Source of the DNA: Sclerodactyla briareus
Taxonomy: Eukaryota > Echinodermata > Holothuroidea > Dendrochirotida > Sclerodactylidae
Direction: 5' to 3'
NCBI GenBank assembly: GCA_026419785.1
Contig: JAODTK010005788.1
Coordinates: 82,046-146,045, forward strand
DNA: 64,000 nt
Shown one piece after another: positions 39,701 to 48,835 of this stretch (the stretch's first letter is position 1; every line of letters starts with the position of its first letter). The position numbers were made by a program, and so were the translations under genes. The notes under the pieces are model-generated. The model saw only the letters and a list, made by a program, of their open reading frames with translations, was not told the DNA's origin and did not search any database.

Positions 39701-42700
39701 AGCACATGGTCTGTTGCAAGCCCTGACCCCGTCGTCTGACATTCACCGCAGGTGGGCTCGGACCGAGTTACCAGGTCTCCATGGTGGAGAAAACTGATCA
39801 CAACTTCACAAGGAACATCGTTTCAGAAGGGGGGTTTGAACTTACAGTGAGATTTTCAGATACAGAATGGTACCAATGCTTTTGTTATAAGCAACAGAGT
39901 TTCGAGAACATTCCCGAGCCCCCCGCGGACATACCTTGATGGGGGGGATCAGATTACGTGACATCCCGTCGCACCCTATGCCACTGTGCACCCACCCCCC
40001 CCCCCCGCCCCCCAACACACAGACACACACTCATGCCAGATTTGGCCAGTCCATGCCTGGAAAATGGGCCTCGTTTCTCATGGTGCTCTACATATGGATC
40101 AGATCGAAAAAGAGTTCCTGCCCCCATACTGGGGTGTTATTTGAGAGGGGATTATTGGTGGCCCTCCCCCTTCCCCATAATTCTTGCCAAATTGCCAACA
40201 ATTATTTGCAAGCATCGCTCCCAACCCCCTCTTGCTCTCATGTGGCATCCACCATTATGTCACCCTTGTTTTGTTGTGAGTGATGGTCTCATATTGCTGT
40301 CACACACTGTATGTAGAGAGAGTGTTTTGGAAGGGCTTATCAGGGGTTGCCCTGTGGGTGGGGGGGGGGGGGGTGGGGGGAAGGGAAAGGTTGCGAGGTG
40401 TACCCCACTCCTAAAATGGGGTTCTGAAATACTTTCTTGAGCAGTGACTGTAACAATAGCCCGGAAACATATTTTCCATTTAATTGGAAGGAACACCATG
40501 GATTAATGGGCAACGGGGTTGCCACTCTCGGTGTCTTTCAAAGAACATTGGCAATATACCGCGTCTCTGTATGGAGATAACATTGTATTATGTCTCATAT
40601 ATTAACCGCTCTCTGTATGGAGATTAACATTGTATTATGTCTCATATTAATTGCGGATTCAGAATTTAGTCCCTTGACGATAATCCTAGAACCTCTTGCT
40701 CTAGTACCCAATGCACCTCTGACGTATACCCTCCAGTCATTTATACCTAACCTTATGCTCCCTTCGCCCACTCAACATATTCCAGTCCGGGCATCACAAC
40801 ATATATAACCAAGTCCGGAGAGTGGATTTACCACTCTACTGGTGCGAGGGCGCTGCGTCCGTCACATCGAGTGCTTGCCAGACGATAGCTACGGTGGATA
40901 CACCGCTTCATGCGTGTCAAGCGCCAGTCACCCATCGTTTTGTTTCTGCCTTCAGTAAACCATTACTGTTTGTGATTCATTCGTGGTAAGCGCCAGTCAC
41001 CCAAATCTTAATCTTTTGTTTCTTGCCTTCAGTAAACCATTACTGTTTGTGACAGAGGTGTAGTCAAGGCCGGCCCAAGTGGAGTTTGTACACTATGATG
41101 TATGGCGGCGCCGGGCCGGGGAATTCCAAGGTGAGTGGCCTTGACTACATCACTGGTTTGTGAGGACTTGTGTCCCCTTGAAGTTTCCTTGAAAGCTCAG
41201 AGATACTTGGTAATTGAGTCATGAGATGCTACAAAACAGCTTCTTGATGAGTCCAACTCTCCATCTAGCTCAATGCTTCCTCACTGCACTGCACCCAATA
41301 AGTCTCTGAACTGGGCAAAGTGTCTTATGGAGTTAGTCCTGTGGTGAGCAGGTCATGAATATACATATTCTCACTTTTACATTCGAGTATGAGGGCCAAT
41401 CAAATCCCCATAGCTGACGACACAAGTCGATGCACTGGCAGGTTCAATGAATCAGACACCAACTGCGTGATTCTGAACGTAACATGATTGGGGTTCTATT
41501 ATGATGGGATGAACTATTGTTATTAATGAGATTGTGGCAGGGCAGCCAGATTCTTCTTTTTTCCCAGTTTCCTGTCAAACTTGGCTGTAAGATCAGATTA
41601 TACCAGAGTACCACGGAAAAATCAATGTGAATGTGAAAGTTGGGGGGGGGGTTGAATTTTTTTAGGAACACTCCTAATAAAAAAAAAATCCAATTGGTCT
41701 CACAAAGCTGATAATGATTGTGGAAGTTGATCTATTTCTCAGTGAATTTTTTCGCCAAATTCCTGGAATTTGACTGAAAGAACGGCCACGTCCAGCCATG
41801 CTTTCTGGGCTCCAGTTGGGCCTGTGGCGGGGATATACCCAGTAGTATGTCCTGTCTGTGGGAGCTAGGCTGGTTTTCTCAGAACTTGAAGGACACTGTG
41901 CAAACCTGTATGTCCATATGTCACTCAGTGAAACCTGCCTACTCATCATCCGCCACAAGTAGGAAACTATTTGCAGTTTCTGCTAAACAATCACTCACAG
42001 TCTTGTTTTAGCCTTCCTACCCCCTCTTATTTCTTTCCCTCCCCCCCCCCCCCATTTCTCTCATCAAAGGTTAAAGCACTTTTTCAGTACTTGTGGTGAC
42101 ACTTAGTGGGCTTATTTCTTTCTTTATACTAGTTCCGATTATAATGAGTTTTCCAGGGTTCCAGGGCAAAGAATTGGAGAGTGCCGTTATCAGTTGACAC
42201 TTTACAACAAAAATATTCCGAGTTCAAAATTCCATCAGTCACCGGACGATTTTCCCAGGTGGCTGCACTCGCAGTTTGACGATGGGTGAGGTCTTGGTCT
42301 CACTTCACGGGTTCAGCTGTGATACAGTGGATTTTCTGGGGTTACTGGGAATCGTTACGGGATATTTGCAATAAGTCCTCAATCTGTCGGCTGTGAGCAG
42401 TCACGTGGACTTGAAAATTCCGCCTCCTCCAGGTTCTGAGAAAGGAAAGTGGTCGGGTCCTGGAGTTCACTGATAGTCCTTTCGGATGGGGACGTAAAAT
42501 GGCCGTCTCGGGAGCAGGTTGGGATTGGTTGTACCCCTGCCTCGTTATCTTCTGAGCACTAGTCGAGAAGAGAAGGGAGTTATCGCCGGTGCTCATCCAC
42601 GATCAATACGGCCAGGGTTCCTAGATGAGCCTTAGTTGGCTCCCTGAACCCGTTAGAAATCAAATCAAATCAAATTTACTATTCTCACTGAAACTGACCC

Positions 42701-45700
42701 AGTTCTATGTTACGATAATCGTACTGTTCAGTGCATACGTAGGGCTGTTATCTGCCATTTTACATACCATCATTTTTCAATGAGCTTAGGAAAAGAATGC
42801 TGTTTAGTATAATTCAGATTGTATATTCCTTTGTTCATATTTTTTCAGTCACCCGGGGTTACCTCGCACTGTGGATCACCGTCGATGCCATCTCTGCCGC
42901 CGCGATCGTAGCTTTCTCTTTCTTCTTCCTACACAGGTAAGTGGCCTGTCGAGCATACATTTAAAACAGTTGGATTAGTGGATAGACACTTCTCGGGGTT
43001 TGCCAAAGATGCAAATTATGTATAAAAAAAATCACGGTAGTTGCAAACAGCTCGCAAGAGATTTTGGACAAAGGTGTCAATTTCCAATGAACATTCTGCG
43101 TCAGGATTCGCTCATAATTCATCCTCCGAAATGTGTCGCAAGTTTTATCTATGCACATGTCCTCTCTTGAAATGAAATGTTCACAAATTCTGTGTGAAAC
43201 TACGAAAACATTTGGTGGTTCGTAGAATCTATCACACAATGTTCGTTCAATCTTTTCGGGACATGTTTACAAATTGTTCGCATACTTACCAAGAACAGAT
43301 GGCTTCACAAAAGGAACAAACTCCTTTGGTGAACAATTGCAAATAGTTTGTGTGCCACGTGAAAATCACACCATAGAGCATCTGGTAAACAGAAATATTA
43401 CTATAGCTCTTTAAATGTGTGTCGCTTTGTTTATTCGATTCATTCTCGTCTATCACAGACACTCCGCAACCTCTTATGTGGATATCTGCGCCAAACTAGG
43501 TGAAAGCTAGTCCCATGATACTAACATGCAACTTGAAGACTTCAAGTCCGTGATGGAGAAATAGCAGATAAAGGACAGCATCATAGAAATTGAATATGAC
43601 AACTTTATTAACCGAACTAAGCTAACCCATCAGATTCTGTAAAAGGGCAGATGACCAACTCGGATATCATAGTAAATTAAGAATGGGATTCCAAAGCAGT
43701 TTTTTCCTTCAAATTTTACCTTTTAAACAATCTCGAAAAATTGTTATATTATATGGGTAGGGTTTGAGTGGCAATTTATCTATTCTCCACCATATTACCA
43801 ATCCAAGGCCAATTCTGCAGTTGAGTTCTATAGGTCAGCAATCAGCTGGATAGGTCCCATGCCGGCTACTTTCTCTGATAAATGATTCTGCATAAGTCAC
43901 CTCTCCCCAAACACCGACATGTGTATCCCTGGATTCCTGCTTGCTTATATGATAGCCACTTCAATTGTCCATGGAGGAAGTTTCAATAGTGGGTGCCGAT
44001 GCTGGGGCCCCATGTTATGCATCCATTGCTACCTATATTACTGCCAAAAAAATAATATTCTAGCACTAACATGGTTAACCACGAATATCTGTACTGGTGG
44101 CCAGGGTAATATATTTATTATCTCACTATGAGGTAGATGCCATATTGGATGAGACTTTGATATCTGTATGCAATAGTTAATACAAAGGGTTTTTGCATTG
44201 ACACTGACACTGTGATTCGCGTAGACCTTCAGCAGGTCTCATATACTTCATGGATGGATAATATACTTGATTCACTTGATAGTCAATAGGAAAACTATAT
44301 TTACAATTTTTATGAGGACTTTTTGTTTGCACAATTGTCAAATAGTAGTTTTAAATATCTCATGACAAAAAATGCTAATGAGATGTGTGATGTTGATGAT
44401 TGTTTAATTATTGTTATATAGTTATTGCATAATGAATGCCATTAATGTATATACTGCGGCATGTCCGATATAGTCATATCAGTTGTTGTATAACACAAAA
44501 GGTGAATACTATTAAATGAGCTTCAGTCATATCTAATGAGATAGTAGATATGCTGCATAAACGTTCAAAGCCACCTCCGGGTGTGAAAAATGAATCAGTC
44601 CAATTGAATAAGCTATAAAGCAAATGATCCTTTCAAGCTGAGCTTCTGTGACGGGGTAGGCAGTAGTAGATAGTATACTCAGGTGATCATGAGTTGATCA
44701 CTTAACAATGTTTGGGAATAATAACAAATCATATGAAACATGATTGTTTGAAACCTCGTTAAATTGATTCAGCAGTTTGCGTTTTGAGTGGTTTTGTTTG
44801 ATTCGAGTAGAACAGTCTTTGTTCTAACAAGTGGGGGAGCATGCAGCAAAACAAAGCTGTACCAATTGTGGAATGATCACCTTGCAGATTTTACCTTGCA
44901 GATTTTTTTTTTTTTTACACGACACTGCAAGACATTTTAAACGTCATTTGCAGCATTTCACCACTCTTATATATACTTGTCAAACTATCCATGGGTAATG
45001 GTACATAAAAGCACAATTCTTCTGCTCTTTCTTGGTAAATTGTTGGCAGGGTGATTTAGCCAGTCATAAAAACAAAAATCCAACGTGGGCATGGATTTGT
45101 TCTTCCAAAATAGGGACAATGGAACATTTCCATGTTTTCATACTCACACGCAGTATGTATGTATCGCAAATTCTGCAGTGACCTGCTGTATGACTGTTTT
45201 ACAATTAGTATTGACCACTTTGGTATGCAAAGTACGTACTATTGCAGTAATGTTTGATAGTCGTCACTTTTGGGTGTTGAAAAAAAAAAAGATAAATGTC
45301 ACCCCATACTCCACTTCTGATTGGATTGGTCACATAATTTCCTACCTTGCGTATTATTTCCATGTGCTACCCTAGGAAGCCCTGGCACATTGTGGCCTGG
45401 GCCCCTGTGTATGTTCGAGCCCCCGGGACCCCGGCATTAGCGCTTCAGCAGGATAACCCCTTTAAGAGCTACTAAAGAAGTAACTCGAGCGTGGTGTTGA
45501 TGTAAAATGCTGGTTCTGACTATTCTCTTTTTGCAACTCTTAATTACACCATTCAGTGTACCCTTGCCAAGCTGGTGGCGAAGAGCTAACATGCATGTGG
45601 GATTTGGTTAACCTGTAGTGCTGCACATGCCTTAACAACTAACACAACAATGATGTATCTGTTCATTCAAATTTACAATTTCAAGAGTGCAGCACCGTCC

Positions 45701-47833
45701 AGTAATGTGCTGAATTTGGCACTCACTCACAGGAGCACACATGTCTGGAAAGCACCACTCGGCTGCATCTACCCACTACATTCAAGCCCTGCGGGCTGAT
45801 CCAATTATATCGATCGGGCGTCTGAGCCCGACCCACCCTTGATTCTTTCTTCCCTTCCCATAAGTTACCGCAGAGATGTACCCTTTCTTTCCCAGGACAT
45901 CTAAAAGGTTCTGGCATGTTAAAAAAAAAAAAACGAGACGTACCTGTAGGTGAAGTTTGATCGGGGTTTACGGACCGTCAATGCAGTCTGAGGGATTACA
46001 TCTAAATCTAGTCAAACAAAACCACACAAGCTCTGAGGGCTATGAAGGCCTGTACATTACAGACAAATGAATCATCATACTGTGTGATGGTTACTATGTC
46101 TATATCAACAAACCACAGCAGAGCGCAGCCCCCGTCCGGCCCATCTCTGAAAACTATTGTCGAGAGCTTTTAATTCTTACCAACGATTTGGTAACAGATG
46201 GTAGAAAGGTTCCACCACAATAATTTGGGCTGACACTGTCGAGGACTCCAGATCTCCCTTTGGTAAATAGAAACAAGACCGTCATTTTCTGGGGTTTGCT
46301 GGAAGTTCCTCTCACCAAGCTCAATGGGCCATTTTCTGTTGAATAGTGCACCTAGGCGAACGTGTTTTGTGACCACCAACTACACTACCCCACACACAGA
46401 CGTACTGATAAGCCAGTCGGAGTTTTCAGATGTTAATGATTGTGTCAAAGGTTCTGAGGGAATAACAGCAGTTCGACGTTTTGAACATACGTGTGCAGAA
46501 CAATTCTTTGAAACTACCACCCCGCTGTATCTTACAAATCCTGCCAACACAAAAGTTCTCACGGATTTCCCCCCCCCCCCCCCCCACCCAACTTATCAAT
46601 CAACGATAACACCAGAAACATGGGATAAATTGGTGTGTTTTCAAATAGTGGTGACAAGCCATACCGATATTGCTATTGGTGAATCTTGGCGCTAATTCCT
46701 AGTTCCTGCGCACTTGACACCATGAACTGGCTAATATTGAACGCATCTATAGAATCTCGATGGGAGATGGAACTCTACCATGTCTCACAAGTGGGGTTGA
46801 ACTGTCCCAGGTGGGTCCATTTTATATCCAATCAGTCCATCCTTCCAACCATTCTGCTTTTCCAATCTGGGGTAATTTTGATACACCATATAGGCTGGGG
46901 GAGGACAACGTTTTTGACTGAGGTGCCTGCATAGTATACTACACTGCTGTGATTCTGCTGCCGTAAGTCATAATGACTTGATATCCTCTGCTGAACTCGA
47001 CTATTGACCCCATGAATTGGTGTGATTATCATTTGTTCACCTTCCTGACTTGATTTCAAGTTGTGATAGCTTACCATCTGTTGATTTCAGCGAAAACTAG
47101 GACTGCTGCGTACCACTTTTGCTACTTTCCTTTCTAGTGGAGAGAGGTGTGCGGATATCTCAAAGCCCTAAGAAATACTCACCGCAATGTGATTATACAA
47201 TTGATCATAACACCCTAAACTGTTTATTGTCCATGATCTCAAGAAAGCGAGAATTCACAGTGGGAATCGTATTATTTCAGAAGATTGGACTGCGGAGTCC
47301 CCTTAATTGGTCTCACTTGCTTTCTACAAATTGGCCATTCCCAGAATGCACCTGATCTAGGTCATGCCATGCTTATCGCATACTAACACTTCTCGACAGA
47401 TACATGCAGGTGCAATGCTTACTGTATACATGTTCATCAATCATGCTCCATAATTCATTCATGCTTCGGCTTTCTCTCCATACCTAACCCTCTCCTCTCT
47501 CTTTAACCCTCCACCTCTCCCTCCACCTCTCTACCCCTTCTCACCCCCCTAGGAGCACCACTAGGTGAGTACCTAAACAACCCCGAGGCTATCTCTCTCA
47601 ACTCTGCCAGGACCGCTACGGCCCCCAGGCGGGCGGAGATCGACAAGGCGCTCTCTTGGCGGCCAGATGCCCTCGCCCCAGGGGAGCGAGGGTCGACACC
47701 CGGTGCGGACCCCCCAGGAGATGCTAAACGCAGCGGACGCCTCGCAGAAAGGATTTTCGCTGCCCGACAACGAAGTGGTTGGATTCCAGTTGCAGTGATT
47801 GTAGACCTCTCTCTGTATTACTTAGCTACTTGA
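24547..47833 (+). CDS. GDPD5-like: Multi-pass glycerophosphodiester phosphodiesterase, GDPD2/4/5 group (gene span)
   Basis: Nine exons over 23 kb encode most of a membrane enzyme of the GDPD family. Vertebrate members (GDE2, GDE3, GDE6) have six membrane helices and an extracellular phosphodiesterase domain between helices five and six. They cleave glycerophosphodiesters or GPI anchors at the cell surface. Here the helices, the catalytic motifs HRG, PENT, ESD and LLHD, the barrel, the last helix and a cytoplasmic tail appear in the right order. The splice phases at most junctions agree. The N-terminal part (about 100 residues in relatives) and one exon between 38234 and 42848 are missing. Single-base frame breaks occur in several exons, two TAA codons lie in one exon and one acceptor is damaged. 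It may be a functional gene in a noisy assembly or a young pseudogene. Assignment to the group is firm; the exact paralogue is not. Confidence 0.88.
25283..26100 (+). mobile_element. Non-autonomous hAT-like DNA transposon, 818 bp
   Basis: The left end reads CAGTGTTGGAG and the right end, read inward on the minus strand, CAGGGTTGGAG. Both ends carry many copies of GGACTCGG-like subterminal motifs (25305-25410 and 25990-26092). The flanks are AATGTTTG (25275-25282) and AGTGTTTG (26101-26108), a 7 of 8 match. An 8-bp target duplication with CAG-type ends and subterminal repeats is the hAT hallmark. There is no transposase frame, so it would depend on an enzyme made elsewhere. Confidence 0.85.
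26775..26855 (+). repeat. Possible tRNA-derived SINE head
   Basis: CGGGCTTCAAATCCCG at 26831-26846 folds as a T-arm and resembles a polymerase III B box. About 50 bp upstream, GAGCCTAGTTTGTGG loosely fits an A box. I do not see a complete cloverleaf, so a SINE remnant is more likely than a tRNA gene. Confidence 0.35.
27001..27060 (+). repeat. Two-copy 30-bp direct repeat
   Basis: GGGGGCAATGCCTTCTTTCG plus TATACCT is followed directly by GGGGGCAGTGCCTTCTTTCG plus TATACCT. The two copies are adjacent and differ at about one position. Confidence 0.9.
27357..27448 (+). CDS. GDPD5-like: GDPD exon B: membrane helix
   Basis: The acceptor is TAATTTGCAG and the donor GTGAGA. The frame reads SFLQITAVVVVTGIGWLV and then a charged end, FFKYLKQ. 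This corresponds to the fourth membrane helix and following cytoplasmic residues of GDPD5-type proteins. The exon ends on a whole codon, matching the next exon. It appears to begin one base short relative to exon A. Confidence 0.87.
27449..29058 (+). other. GDPD intron B-C
   Basis: It contains the (CATA)n microsatellite at 27776-27935. Two related passages (about 28035-28110 and 28890-28970) share GATCAT, GGATT and AACTCTCA phrases and look like fragments of one dispersed element. No further exon is recognised. Confidence 0.7.
27776..27935 (+). repeat. (CATA)n microsatellite
   Basis: About 160 bp are built of CATA units with regular CAACATA interruptions. The open frames that cross it on both strands are repeat artefacts. 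Confidence 0.97.
29059..29202 (+). CDS. GDPD5-like: GDPD exon C: helix plus catalytic HRG motif
   Basis: A strong acceptor (TTACTACTTTTCAG) and a donor (GTTGGT) bound 144 bases, which is 48 codons with whole codons at both ends, as the neighbours require. The 3' half reads AYPLIMLQPWVQSRDTP, then QLAFVYAHRGAPQ. The HRG histidine (codon 29185-29187) is a catalytic residue of the GDPD family. The 5' half should be the fifth membrane helix and has the right length, but contains in-frame TAA codons at 29074-29076 and 29110-29112. Either two compensating sequence errors or real nonsense changes explain this. Confidence 0.85.
29203..30375 (+). other. GDPD intron C-D
   Basis: It holds a triplicated short repeat (29458-29535, unit about 30 bp with CCTTTGTGCCTTGCTGG) and G-runs near 29237 and 29830. 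No other exon is recognised. Confidence 0.7.
29458..29535 (+). repeat. Three-copy short tandem repeat
   Basis: Three copies of about 28-31 bp are centred on CCTTTGTGCCTTGCTGGA or its variant with TTACTGGA. They differ by a few bases. Confidence 0.85.
30376..30458 (+). CDS. GDPD5-like: GDPD exon D: PENT and ESD metal-site motifs
   Basis: The frame reads LAPENTNVSFVTSLNHNI and then SGLESDVSI, ending with two bases of a split codon before the donor GTGGGT. In GDPD enzymes the glutamate of PENT and the acidic residues of the ESD-type motif bind the active-site metal. The phase fits exons C and E exactly. The bases before the exon are CG (30374-30375) where AG is expected, after a good pyrimidine tract. 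The acceptor is therefore mutated or misread. Confidence 0.87.
30799..31504. repeat. Direct plus inverted duplication (A-B-A'-inverted B')
   Basis: Segment A (30799-30966, starting ATGCTCTTCCCTATGGCACT) recurs as A' (31148-31313) in direct orientation. Segment B (30967-31144, starting near AAACTGGC) recurs as B' (31318-31504) in inverse orientation, ending GCCAGTTTA. B and B' can thus fold into a hairpin about 180 bp long with A' as the loop. The copies differ by scattered substitutions and small indels. This resembles a foldback element or a replication-based rearrangement. No coding role is seen. Confidence 0.85.
32684..32960 (+). repeat. Dispersed repeat with CATGGAA phrases
   Basis: The phrases GTCATGGAA, GGTCATGGAATCC, TTTGGTCATGGAAAAGTCAT and GATTGCCCAGA...CAGAACCCTG resemble the passage at 56400-56690 in order and spacing. 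This suggests two diverged copies of one element, with an end near AACCCTG. Confidence 0.5.
33054..33202 (+). CDS. GDPD5-like: GDPD exon E: LLHD catalytic histidine
   Basis: The acceptor is CTCTTGTTCACAG. One base completes the split serine codon, then the frame reads LDGKFFLLHDSTFELTTNI. The histidine of LLHD is the second catalytic histidine of the family. The reading then moves to FPDRTREPASNFTWEEIR in the next frame and to MLDAGSWFLE in the third, ending at the consensus donor GTAGGT. Both shifts are explained by single missing bases, near 33111-33117 and 33166-33173. Restoring them gives exactly the length the flanking phases require. Confidence 0.88.
33250..33567 (+). repeat. Nearly perfect 68-bp tandem array
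   Basis: About 4.7 copies of a 68-bp unit contain CATTGCGGTTAGATATGG, TGTAGGCCTTCTGCATGG and TTCCCTGTGGTCAACATT. The inner copies differ at a single base (G or A near 33393), with no indels. Such uniformity points to very recent amplification or ongoing homogenisation. Confidence 0.97.
33657..35237 (+). mobile_element. Non-autonomous hAT-like DNA transposon, 1581 bp
   Basis: The left end is CAGGGCTCGAAAAAT and the right end, read inward, CAGTGCTCGAACAAT, matching at 13 of 15 positions. GATAGGGT flanks it on both sides (33649-33656 and 35238-35245), a perfect 8-bp target duplication. Just inside the ends lie GTAGCCCGAGGGCT and GGGAGCCCGAGGGCTACT. The family assignment rests on TIR type and duplication length. 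No transposase frame is visible. The interior has its own palindromic patches, for example CCGGCACCGATACC near 34869, that may be a nested element. Confidence 0.92.
35645..35906 (+). repeat. Interspersed repeat family R1, truncated copy
   Basis: It starts with a CCTAGATGGATGAAGCC phrase and reads through AGTACAGAAACCCTATCG to the shared terminus CATAGGTTATCAGAATGAG, then CTAAGCCTTTTGGC. It lies just upstream of GDPD exon F. Confidence 0.7.
35989..36214 (+). CDS. GDPD5-like: GDPD exon F: barrel core
   Basis: The acceptor is TTTTTCCCCATGCAG and the donor GTGGGT. The reading begins RDPFNKCPPSVAE, continues in the second frame as HQKVMLLDDLLKLAIDNNKT, and finishes in the third as DLRPPHEGNPYADYYVNYTI followed by EMLKHEDLQRHK. 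The LLDDLLKLA and DLRPPHEGNPY blocks are typical of GDPD4/5-type proteins. The two frame changes each need one missing base, near 36012-36026 and in the T-run at 36113-36115. With both restored the exon is a whole number of codons. Confidence 0.88.
36195..36323 (+). repeat. Duplicated exon end and splice donor (28 bp, twice)
   Basis: The 28 bases at 36195-36222, which span the last codons of GDPD exon F and its donor, recur exactly at 36296-36323. The second copy lies 101 bp downstream and again includes GAGGCACAAG followed by GTGGGTCC. Use of the second donor would add 101 bases and shift the frame. Confidence 0.9.
36324..38071 (+). other. GDPD intron F-G
   Basis: No coding sequence is recognised. 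The passage 36390-36560 shares phrases (TTGAAGGACAAC, ATCGAAAAACATCCC, ATAATAAATG) with 30120-30290, so both are probably copies of one dispersed element. Confidence 0.6.
38072..38233 (+). CDS. GDPD5-like: GDPD exon G: C-terminal half of the catalytic domain
   Basis: The acceptor is CTCATTTCCAG and the donor GTATGA. The start, LWWLS, matches the conserved hydrophobic strand after the previous exon's HK. One frame change near 38084-38100 leads to REYVRSFTEDFLVTAEGRWD and then NKLNRIHITNVNAEYSEVS, DRDI and a split codon. Here the break looks like one extra base rather than a missing one. The NVNAEYSEVS block aligns with the family's strand before the last conserved motifs. Confidence 0.82.
38566..39605 (+). 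repeat. 60-bp satellite array, about 17 copies
   Basis: The unit contains GTATGAGCACTCCGAGCGGC, TAGCAGGAGTGTGCTAACCG and AGTAGTTAGCACTGACATTA. Copies vary by many single-base insertions and deletions and occasional substitutions, but the period stays near 60 bp. There are no unique spacers, so it is not a CRISPR-like array. GCTAACCGAGTAGTTAGC forms an imperfect palindrome in each unit. Confidence 0.95.
40561..40660 (+). repeat. Two-copy direct repeat, about 52 bp
   Basis: CTCTGTATGGAGATAACATTG then TATTATGTCTCATAT recurs immediately as CTCTGTATGGAGATTAACAT then TGTATTATGTCTCATAT. The copies differ by about one indel. Confidence 0.9.
40918..41052 (+). repeat. Two-copy direct repeat, about 70 bp
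   Basis: CAAGCGCCAGTCACCCA is followed by a T-rich stretch, then CCTTCAGTAAACCATTACTG and TTTGTGA. The whole block appears twice. The second copy is where the hAT MITE at 41053 inserted. Confidence 0.9.
41053..41155. mobile_element. hAT-type MITE, 103 bp
   Basis: The left end CAGAGGTGTAGTCAAGGCC and the inward-read right end CAGTGATGTAGTCAAGGCC match at 17 of 19 positions. GTTTGTGA flanks both sides (41045-41052 and 41156-41163), a perfect 8-bp target duplication. The interior is GC-rich (GGCGGCGCCGGGCCGGGG). It is far too short to encode anything and is a minimal non-autonomous element. Confidence 0.93.
42849..42936 (+). CDS. GDPD5-like: GDPD exon I: last membrane helix
   Basis: The acceptor is ATTTTTTCAG and the donor GTAAGT, which is consensus. 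The frame reads TRGYLALWITVDAISAAAIV and then AFSFFFLHR, with the last codon split. The YLALWITVDAIS part matches the start of the final helix in GDPD5-type proteins, after the catalytic domain. The exon is intact and needs no correction. Confidence 0.88.
42937..47552 (+). other. GDPD intron I-J
   Basis: The intron is 4.6 kb. No exon or clear element is recognised, apart from T-runs near 44905 and 45290 and a C-run near 46569. The open frames on either strand (for example 46324-46695) lack splice context and motifs. Confidence 0.6.
47553..47833 (+). CDS. GDPD5-like: GDPD exon J: cytoplasmic tail and stop
   Basis: A long pyrimidine tract precedes the acceptor CCCCCCTAG. The open frame reads GEYLNNPEAISLNSARTATA, then PRRAEIDKALSW and a basic, proline-rich tail with DAKRSGRLAERIFAARQR. 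It ends at TGA 47831-47833. The NNPEA block and following basic residues resemble the start of the cytoplasmic tail in relatives. Joined directly to exon I, the first codons are out of frame by one base, so another single-base change is needed near 47560-47567. A further 3' exon cannot be excluded. No convincing polyadenylation signal was found. Confidence 0.72.
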
Positions 47834-48835
47834 GGCAATCAGGGGGTCAGATTGACAGATATCACTTGGCAGTGGCCCATGTCACTGCAAACATCTTCCC
47901 TGTGCACTAGCTACTTTGTATTGACTACCTCGAACATTTGGTTTTAGTTCTTGATACATGGACCACTCTGTACCTCGCAAATACCTCCTTTTGGAGAGTT
48001 GATCGAAAAAGCCCTCTGACTACTGAAGTTCCAATGCGGTTAGATTTCCAATGGCAGTTATCAAGTGGTCGTTTAAAGTCTTAATCGTTATTTGATGTAA
48101 TATCTATAAGATGGCCATTATAGACATTTGTCGCGCTATTTAAAGTTGTTATAGCTACTGTTGAAAAACCGCACGTTCAGGCCCGATATCTCTCAGAAGT
48201 ATTAATTATCAGATCGCGACAGGGTAAATCACAAATGTTCGGTCTGAAGTCAGCGGCAGTGGACGTATACCTGCGCAAACTCAAATCACAACAATTCAAC
48301 ATTTCTGATCAATCACTTTCCTTCATTGGCCATTGGAATTATTGCATGTACTGCAGTGATTTCACATGATAGACATACCGAAATCCTTTGTCCAAATCCC
48401 GTTTTGACCCAATGACCTAGAAGTTGTACCTACTGCCATTGTTCCACATGATTCCCTTATGCCACCCTTTCCAAGGATCTATGCAGACATACATGTGTGT
48501 ATGTGTATGTGTGGTTGCTGGTTGGTTGTTAGGTAGATTATCAATAGTGCCCAGAGAAGGGAGAGGGGGTTTCAGTGTATACTGTGATGGCCGCATCCTT
48601 GTATTTTGCTACCCTCTCAACCTGCTCCACCATCCACCCCTCCCCCCCCCCCCTCCAATGAAGGAAATGTGACCAACTATTTATTTAGCTTCAGATATTC
48701 TCCTAACAGTGGGGGGGGGGGCAGACTGTTATTATAACTAGATGGTAGCTGATAAACATTACCACATGGGTTAACGATCTTAATTCTTGAGTGTTGGACC
48801 AACACCAGATTAGATTGTGACATCAGACCTTTAAG
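47834..48835. other. 3' flank of the GDPD gene
   Basis: It should contain the 3' untranslated region, but I see no clear AATAAA signal. C-runs lie near 48640 and a G-run near 48711. Nothing else is recognised. Confidence 0.5.

Larger units (their letters stand above)
38234..42848 (+). other. GDPD intron(s) G to I, with an unlocated exon
   Basis: Relatives have about 45 residues between exon G and the last membrane helix, including a tryptophan-cysteine (WC) motif. I could not place that exon with confidence. One candidate follows the acceptor CCTGATTACAG at 38440 and reads NYSSYFWCGLIKIMI in the expected phase, but lacks the preceding conserved block. The stretch also contains a 60-bp satellite, two two-copy repeats, G/C runs and a hAT MITE. 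Confidence 0.6.

Noticed and set aside
39622-39800. Possible GDPD exon before the last helix
   Set aside because: A frame with NWALSTW and SDIH residues loosely resembles the expected block, but it needs several frame changes and has no convincing acceptor.
46324-46695. 123-codon open frame in the last GDPD intron
   Set aside because: It contains a poly-C derived proline run, no known motif and no splice signals in phase with the gene.
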